Assembly (NCBI RefSeq): GCF_001581005.1 | Contig: NZ_LHZV01000047.1 | Location: 1 to 46,871 of the forward strand | Direction of reading: 5' to 3' | Origin: Acetobacter orleanensis | GTDB lineage: Bacteria; Pseudomonadota; Alphaproteobacteria; Acetobacterales; Acetobacteraceae | DNA: 46,871 bases | Shown: one piece after another, positions 42,784-46,871 of the stretch | Numbering within the stretch: the first letter of the stretch is position 1 | Layout of the letters: every line of letters starts with the position of its first letter | Translations under genes and position numbers: made by a program | The notes under the pieces: generated by a model | Database searches by the model: none | The model's input: the letters and a program-made list of their open reading frames with translations, nothing else | Told to the model about the DNA's origin: nothing

Positions 42784-42895
42784 GAGGCAGGTCTCCTAAA
42801 TCTTGTAATGAATAAAGTCCGAACAATGTCCTAGCACTAGCGGAGAAAGGGAGCCAGAGCCCATCCTCCGCGTACTGTGGTCCTGCGCAGAAAAA

Positions 42896-44110
42896 TCAGC
42901 TTTGAGAGGCGCGGATACGCTCACTTTCGGTTTTTAGCTGCCCGCACGCCGCCAGAATATCGCGCCCGCGCGGGGTCCGGATGGGGGAGGCAAAGCCCGC
43001 CGCCATAACAATATCCGCAAACTTATTCTGTTGTTCCCGCGTGGAGGGGCGGTAGGCGCTGCCCGGCCACGGATTAAAGGGAATGAGGTTCACTTTGGCG
43101 GGAATACCGGAAATCAGCCGAACGAGTTCGCGCGCGTCAGCCTCGCTGTCATTCACGCCACGCAGCATGATATATTCAAACGTAATGCGGCGGGCATTGC
43201 TGGCGGCGGGATAACGGCGGCAGGCCGCGAGAACCTCTTCAATCGGGTATTTACGGTTGAGCGGCACAATTTCATCGCGCAGGTCGTTGCGCACGGCATG
43301 CAGGGAGACGGCGAGGTTAATGCCTAACTCATCACCACAGCGATCCATCAGCGGCACAACGCCGGATGTAGAAAGGGTGATGCGGCGGCGCGAGAGGCCA
43401 ATGCCTTCACCGTCCATAATAATCCGCATCGCCTTGGCAATGTTTTCGTAATTATAGAGCGGTTCCCCCATGCCCATCAGCACGATGGTGGACAGCAGGC
43501 GTGGTGTATCGCCTTTCGGGCTCGGCCATTCGTTATAGGAATCGCGCGCAGCCATAAACTGGCCGACAATCTCGGCAGCCCCGAGGTTACGCACCAATTT
43601 CTGGGTGCCGGTATGGCAGAAGGTGCAGGAGAGCGTGCAGCCAACCTGTGAGGAAATGCATACGGCCCCCCGGTCTTCCCACCGATCAGGAATATAGACG
43701 GTTTCGGCTTCTTGCCCGTCCCGGAACCGGAAAAGAAACTTGCGTGTTTCATCTGTGGAGGTCTGCACTGTCGCCGCTTCCGGGCGACCGACCACAAATC
43801 GTTCCGCCAATTTCTGTTGGAGCGGTTTGGCAATGCTGCTCATCTGCGCGAAATCAGTCACGCCCTGATGATAGATCCAGTGCCAGAGTTGCTTGGTGCG
43901 AAACGGCTTTTCCCCAATTTCGACCAGAATATCTGTAATTTCTTCTCGTGTCAGGCCAACCAGATCCCGCCGTCCATCCGGCAGCATGGCCGGGGGCGGG
44001 CTGAAGAGGGCCGCTTTTGCCAGAATACGGGCCCGTTCATCCGCATTGAGAGACGCTGCGGCCTCTGCATCGTGCGATGGTGTGGGATGAGCAGAATTAC
44101 CTAAAGACAT
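42896..44110 (-). CDS. rlmN: 23S rRNA (adenine-2503-C2)-methyltransferase, radical SAM
   Basis: A 404-residue radical SAM enzyme that methylates A2503 of 23S rRNA and A37 of some tRNAs. The iron-sulfur cluster motif is CTLSCTFCH with Cys158, Cys162 and Cys165. [15 protein letters not shown] and [11 protein letters not shown] follow as expected, and the C-terminal [12 protein letters not shown] carries the catalytic Cys. The ATG at 44110 is preferred over a GTG at 44122. An N-terminal extension of about 50 residues precedes the usual start. Confidence 0.96.
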   Translation of the reverse strand: MSLGNSAHPTPSHDAEAAASLNADERARILAKAALFSPPPAMLPDGRRDLVGLTREEITDILVEIGEKPFRTKQLWHWIYHQGVTDFAQMSSIAKPLQQKLAERFVVGRPEAATVQTSTDETRKFLFRFRDGQEAETVYIPDRWEDRGAVCISSQVGCTLSCTFCHTGTQKLVRNLGAAEIVGQFMAARDSYNEWPSPKGDTPRLLSTIVLMGMGEPLYNYENIAKAMRIIMDGEGIGLSRRRITLSTSGVVPLMDRCGDELGINLAVSLHAVRNDLRDEIVPLNRKYPIEEVLAACRRYPAASNARRITFEYIMLRGVNDSEADARELVRLISGIPAKVNLIPFNPWPGSAYRPSTREQQNKFADIVMAAGFASPIRTPRGRDILAACGQLKTESERIRASQS

Positions 44111-44159
44111 GAACGGAGCCACTACTGGAAGGGAGGAAAGACGCCCTTATAACAGAGAA

Positions 44160-44183
44160 GGGGCCCGGCAGACACCGGACCCC
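44160..44183 (-). terminator. Hairpin between exported-protein gene and rlmN
   Basis: On the minus strand GGGGTCCGG and CCGGGCCCC form a 9-pair stem with one G-T pair and a 6-base loop, followed by TTCTCTGTT. A second 9-bp hairpin (TGCGGGGCT/AGCCCCGCA) lies at 44202-44228. Together they probably end the upstream gene's transcript before rlmN. Confidence 0.55.
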
Positions 44184-44271
44184 TGATAAATTCTCCTGAA
44201 CTGCGGGGCTGAGACTTTTAGCCCCGCAAGAAACCGAGGGGAAAAGAGTTCAAGCGGGAAGAACCGCGCTT

Positions 44272-44892
44272 TTACTGGGTGTGCGTTGCGCCAGATCCGG
44301 CGTGATTATTTTGCAGGCCGTTACGCAGCCACGGAGCAATATTGGTTTTAGCCGGATCAATCCCGCCGAGAATCGTGCTGATTGTTTTTGCGGAATAATC
44401 ATCCGGAGTGGCGTCGGGAGAGATAGGGAAGGACGGGCGCGGAATATCAAACGTCATTGCTGGCTGCTCAGCTTCAGTCGTGCCGCCGGCTATGCTCGCC
44501 TGCTGGAGACCGTCAGACTGAATGTTGGCAACCACCGAGAGATGATCAGCATCCGCATGCTGGCCAAAATACAGATAGGCGTATGAGGCTGCGGCGGAGA
44601 GCACATCCCGCATGGCAACGCGATAACGGTTGTTGCCATCGGATGGAAGCGCGCTTGCACGCAATGTGGCCGGATCTGCCGAGATCACCAGCGTCTGGTT
44701 TTTGAGGTCATCCTGAAGGATCAGGCCGTCCTGCTCATACCCGCTCAAGAGAGGGCCTCCCGCTTCCGTCACACTGCCCTGCGGAGCAGGTGCGTTGGTA
44801 ACAGCGTTATAGGGACGAGGCGCAGCCCCGGCACCACCAGTGATGCCGAGCAGGCCGGTTGCAACACCAAGCATCATGATGAGTTTACGCAT
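44272..44892 (-). CDS. Exported protein of unknown function
   Basis: A 206-residue protein from the ATG at 44892, chosen because it gives a clear signal peptide ending near GGAGA (residue about 23); an in-frame start at 44940 would add 16 hydrophilic residues. The mature part contains LLSGYEQDGLILQDDLKN, VAMRDVLSAAASYAYLYFGQ and a Pro-rich IPRPSFPISPDATPDD. I do not recognise a family. No cysteines are present in the mature part, so it is likely a soluble periplasmic protein. It sits between tlyA and rlmN on the same strand but is flanked by hairpins, so it may be transcribed alone. Confidence 0.65.
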   Translation of the reverse strand: MRKLIMMLGVATGLLGITGGAGAAPRPYNAVTNAPAPQGSVTEAGGPLLSGYEQDGLILQDDLKNQTLVISADPATLRASALPSDGNNRYRVAMRDVLSAAASYAYLYFGQHADADHLSVVANIQSDGLQQASIAGGTTEAEQPAMTFDIPRPSFPISPDATPDDYSAKTISTILGGIDPAKTNIAPWLRNGLQNNHAGSGATHTQ

Positions 44893-45048
44893 AAGCGGCA
44901 GGCTTCCTTTAATTCTCTGTGATGAGGATTTATTACTCACGAATATGGCAGAAAAAGTGACACTTAGTCACGGATTTACCAAATTACCGGCAATAAAAAA
45001 TGTTTTAAGAAAGCGCTTTTAAAGAACTGTTTCTGGTGGGCCTGAGTT

Positions 45049-45798
45049 TTAGGCTTCTGCGGGAACCCGTTTTGCGGCAATCAGAAATTCCCGGTTGCCT
45101 TCCGGCCCTGTAATCGGGCTAGGCTCAATCCCCAGAACTGACCAGCCGGGCAGGGCACTCCACCAGTCGTGAATCATCTGGCACACACCGTCATGCACCA
45201 ATGGGTCGCGCACCACGCCTTTCGCGCCAATTTGGTCACGACCGGCTTCAAACTGAGGTTTGATAAGGGCGACGGCCCATGCATCATCCGCCGCCAGAGC
45301 TAAGGCTGCGGGTAGCACGGTGCGCAGGCCAATAAAGCTGGCATCACACACAATAACAGAAGGAGCCTGCGGAATAAGCGTGTTGTCCAGATGGCGGGCA
45401 TTGCATTTTTCCATCACGGTCACACGCGGGTCCGACCGTAATTTCCATGCCAGTTGTCCGTGGCCCACATCCACAGCATAGACGCTGCGGGCTCCGTTGG
45501 TCAGCAGGACATCCGTAAAGCCGCCTGTCGAAGCGCCCACATCCAGACAGATACGGTCCTGTGCCGACAGATGGAAATATTCCAGAGCATGCGCCAGCTT
45601 GCAGCCGCCGCGAGAAACCCACGGATGCTCCTGCCCACGCACATCCAGAGGCGCGTCTTCCGCAAGCTGATCGCCCGCTTTGGCAACGCGCTTTTCTGCG
45701 GTGAACACAAGCCCGGCCATAATCAGGGCCTGAGCTTTTGTCCTGCTTTCAACCAGCCCCCGGTCAACAAGCATCTGGTCAACACGACGGCGTGCCAT
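45049..45798 (-). CDS. tlyA: TlyA-family rRNA 2'-O-methyltransferase
   Basis: A 249-residue protein with an N-terminal S4 RNA-binding domain (about 3-60, MARRRVDQMLVDRGLVESR) and a C-terminal FtsJ-like methyltransferase domain. The SAM motif LDVGASTGGFTDVLL is at about 80-94, followed by YAVDVGHGQL and VCDASFIGLR. TlyA methylates cytidines of 16S and 23S rRNA at the 2'-hydroxyl; some members have been called haemolysins. The start at 45798 is four bases after the dxs stop (45803-45805), indicating co-transcription with dxs. Confidence 0.94.
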   Translation of the reverse strand: MARRRVDQMLVDRGLVESRTKAQALIMAGLVFTAEKRVAKAGDQLAEDAPLDVRGQEHPWVSRGGCKLAHALEYFHLSAQDRICLDVGASTGGFTDVLLTNGARSVYAVDVGHGQLAWKLRSDPRVTVMEKCNARHLDNTLIPQAPSVIVCDASFIGLRTVLPAALALAADDAWAVALIKPQFEAGRDQIGAKGVVRDPLVHDGVCQMIHDWWSALPGWSVLGIEPSPITGPEGNREFLIAAKRVPAEA

Positions 45799-45802
45799 CG
45801 GA

Positions 45803-46871
45803 TCAGGCCGTCTGCTCCGCCACAGCCACACCCAGCGCGCTGAGAGCAGTTTTGACGATGAAGGGGGCGGTGAGCCCGGCCTGCTCGTACTGAGCCTCCT
45901 GCGTGTTATGGTCGATGAAGATGTCAGGCAGGGTCATCGGGCGGAAGCGCACATGGTCCAGCAGGCCGGTGTTGGCCAGATGCTGGCCCACCTGCGCGCC
46001 AAACCCGCCAATCGAGCCTTCTTCCAGCGTAATCAGCACCGCATGGTTACGGGCCAGATTTTCCACCAGAGCCGTATCAATCGGCTTGGCGAAGCGGGCA
46101 TCCGCTACAGTCGGGGCCAGCCCTTGTGCGGCCAGCATGTCTGCTGCCTTCAGGGCTTCCGCCAGACGCGGGCCGAGCGAGAGGATGGCAATGCCGCCTT
46201 TCTCCGCCCCGGCCTGACGGCCCATTTCCCGGACAATCCGGCCCTTGCCGATTTCCAGAACCTGACCTTCCGCGGGCAGGTCCAGCCCAAGGCCGTTGCC
46301 GCGCGGGTAGCGCAGGGCAATAGGGCCTTCATCAAACTCGGCGGCGGTAGCCGTCATGTGCAGCAGTTCGACCTCGTCAGACGGCGCCATGATGCTGATG
46401 CCGGGCAGGCAGCCCAAATAGGCGATGTCAAAGGAGCCTGCATGCGTCGCGCCATCGGCTCCCACCAGACCGGCGCGATCAATGGCGAAGCGGACGGGCA
46501 GCTTTTGCAGCACCACGTCATGCATCACCTGATCATAAGCGCGCTGGAGGAAGGAGGAGTAAATGGCGCAGAACGGACGCAGCCCTTCTGTGGCCATACC
46601 GGCCGCGAAGGTCACGGCATGCTGCTCGGCAATGCCGACGTCAAAAAAGCGGTCGGGATAGTTTTTGGCAAACGCATCCAGCCCGGTGCCGGACGGCATA
46701 GCGGCGGTGATCGCCGTAATCTTTTTATCGGTAGCAGCCCGGCGCACCAGTTCCTTTGCGAACACGGACGTATAGGACGGCGGGCCAGCGGGACCCTTTT
46801 TCTGCTCACCCGTGACGACATTGAACTTGGCGACGGCGTGATATTTATCCCCTGCTTTTTCCGCCGGGTTA
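45803..46871 (-). CDS. dxs: 1-deoxy-D-xylulose-5-phosphate synthase, C-terminal part (5' end outside window)
   Basis: The reading frame runs to the right edge, so about the first 280 residues are missing. The visible 355 residues cover the pyrimidine-binding transketolase domain and the C-terminal domain. [16 protein letters not shown] carries the catalytic Glu, and [18 protein letters not shown] is the substrate-binding segment. DXS condenses pyruvate and glyceraldehyde 3-phosphate with thiamine diphosphate in the first step of the methylerythritol-phosphate isoprenoid pathway. tlyA follows after 4 bp, a common alphaproteobacterial arrangement. Confidence 0.97.
   Translation of the reverse strand, partial: NPAEKAGDKYHAVAKFNVVTGEQKKGPAGPPSYTSVFAKELVRRAATDKKITAITAAMPSGTGLDAFAKNYPDRFFDVGIAEQHAVTFAAGMATEGLRPFCAIYSSFLQRAYDQVMHDVVLQKLPVRFAIDRAGLVGADGATHAGSFDIAYLGCLPGISIMAPSDEVELLHMTATAAEFDEGPIALRYPRGNGLGLDLPAEGQVLEIGKGRIVREMGRQAGAEKGGIAILSLGPRLAEALKAADMLAAQGLAPTVADARFAKPIDTALVENLARNHAVLITLEEGSIGGFGAQVGQHLANTGLLDHVRFRPMTLPDIFIDHNTQEAQYEQAGLTAPFIVKTALSALGVAVAEQTA

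Noticed and set aside
1..46871. CRISPR array, prophage or toxin-antitoxin system
   Set aside because: No regularly spaced direct repeats, integrase, capsid gene or small toxin-antitoxin pair was seen in the window.

Overview
The window looks like chromosomal DNA of an acetic acid bacterium (Acetobacteraceae, probably Acetobacter or a close relative). The reasons are a moderately high GC content by eye (not measured), a SatP-type acetate transporter, paired small c-type cytochromes, a Hint-domain surface protein of a kind frequent in this family, and alphaproteobacterial housekeeping genes (dxs-tlyA, rlmN, argG, trpS). No rRNA, tRNA, CRISPR array, transposase or phage gene was recognised. About 40 protein genes are supported. 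Both ends cut a gene: a repeat protein on the left and dxs on the right.

Layout. Positions 1-3579 hold a two-gene surface unit: a large protein of AIDA-like repeats ending in a Hint domain, then a GT4-type glycosyltransferase. The C-terminus of the first and the N-terminus of the second carry the same ~65-residue domain. Positions 3580-5950 are AT-richer, with a TIM-barrel-like lipoprotein, a ~770 bp non-coding stretch and an orphan membrane protein. Positions 6146-7904 carry a cytochrome c, a lytic transglycosylase and a prepilin peptidase.

Positions 7953-17915 are an efflux and redox-defence block. A LysR regulator is divergent from an operon of DHA2 MFS pump, HlyD adaptor, NodT-type outer-membrane factor and bicupin pirin-like protein. 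Next come LtrA, then a LysR regulator divergent from pirin and an NADPH-FMN reductase. Together they suggest defence against aromatic or quinone-like compounds (inference). Positions 18006-28617 carry transport and phosphate genes: a secreted phosphoesterase, SatP, an aldehyde dehydrogenase, a PitA-like phosphate transporter with a good Pho-box match, a TonB-dependent receptor and an AraJ-like MFS protein.

Positions 28853-38967 hold a DUF885 metallopeptidase-like protein, a DEDDh exonuclease next to a secreted non-specific nuclease, an ornithine-cyclodeaminase-like enzyme, a PadR regulator with a Gly/His-rich extension and a 13-bp inverted-repeat operator, an exported DUF4232-like protein, a LysR-FUSC efflux pair and an MliC-like protein. 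Positions 39444-46871, all on the minus strand, are mostly housekeeping: dxs, tlyA, an exported unknown, rlmN, argG, an FKBP lipoprotein, a cytochrome c lipoprotein paralogous to the one at 6146, and trpS.

The best candidates for something undescribed are the Hint-repeat/glycosyltransferase pair with its shared domain, the AT-rich element between imperfect inverted repeats at 22300-22726, and the PadR operator with its unusual regulator.
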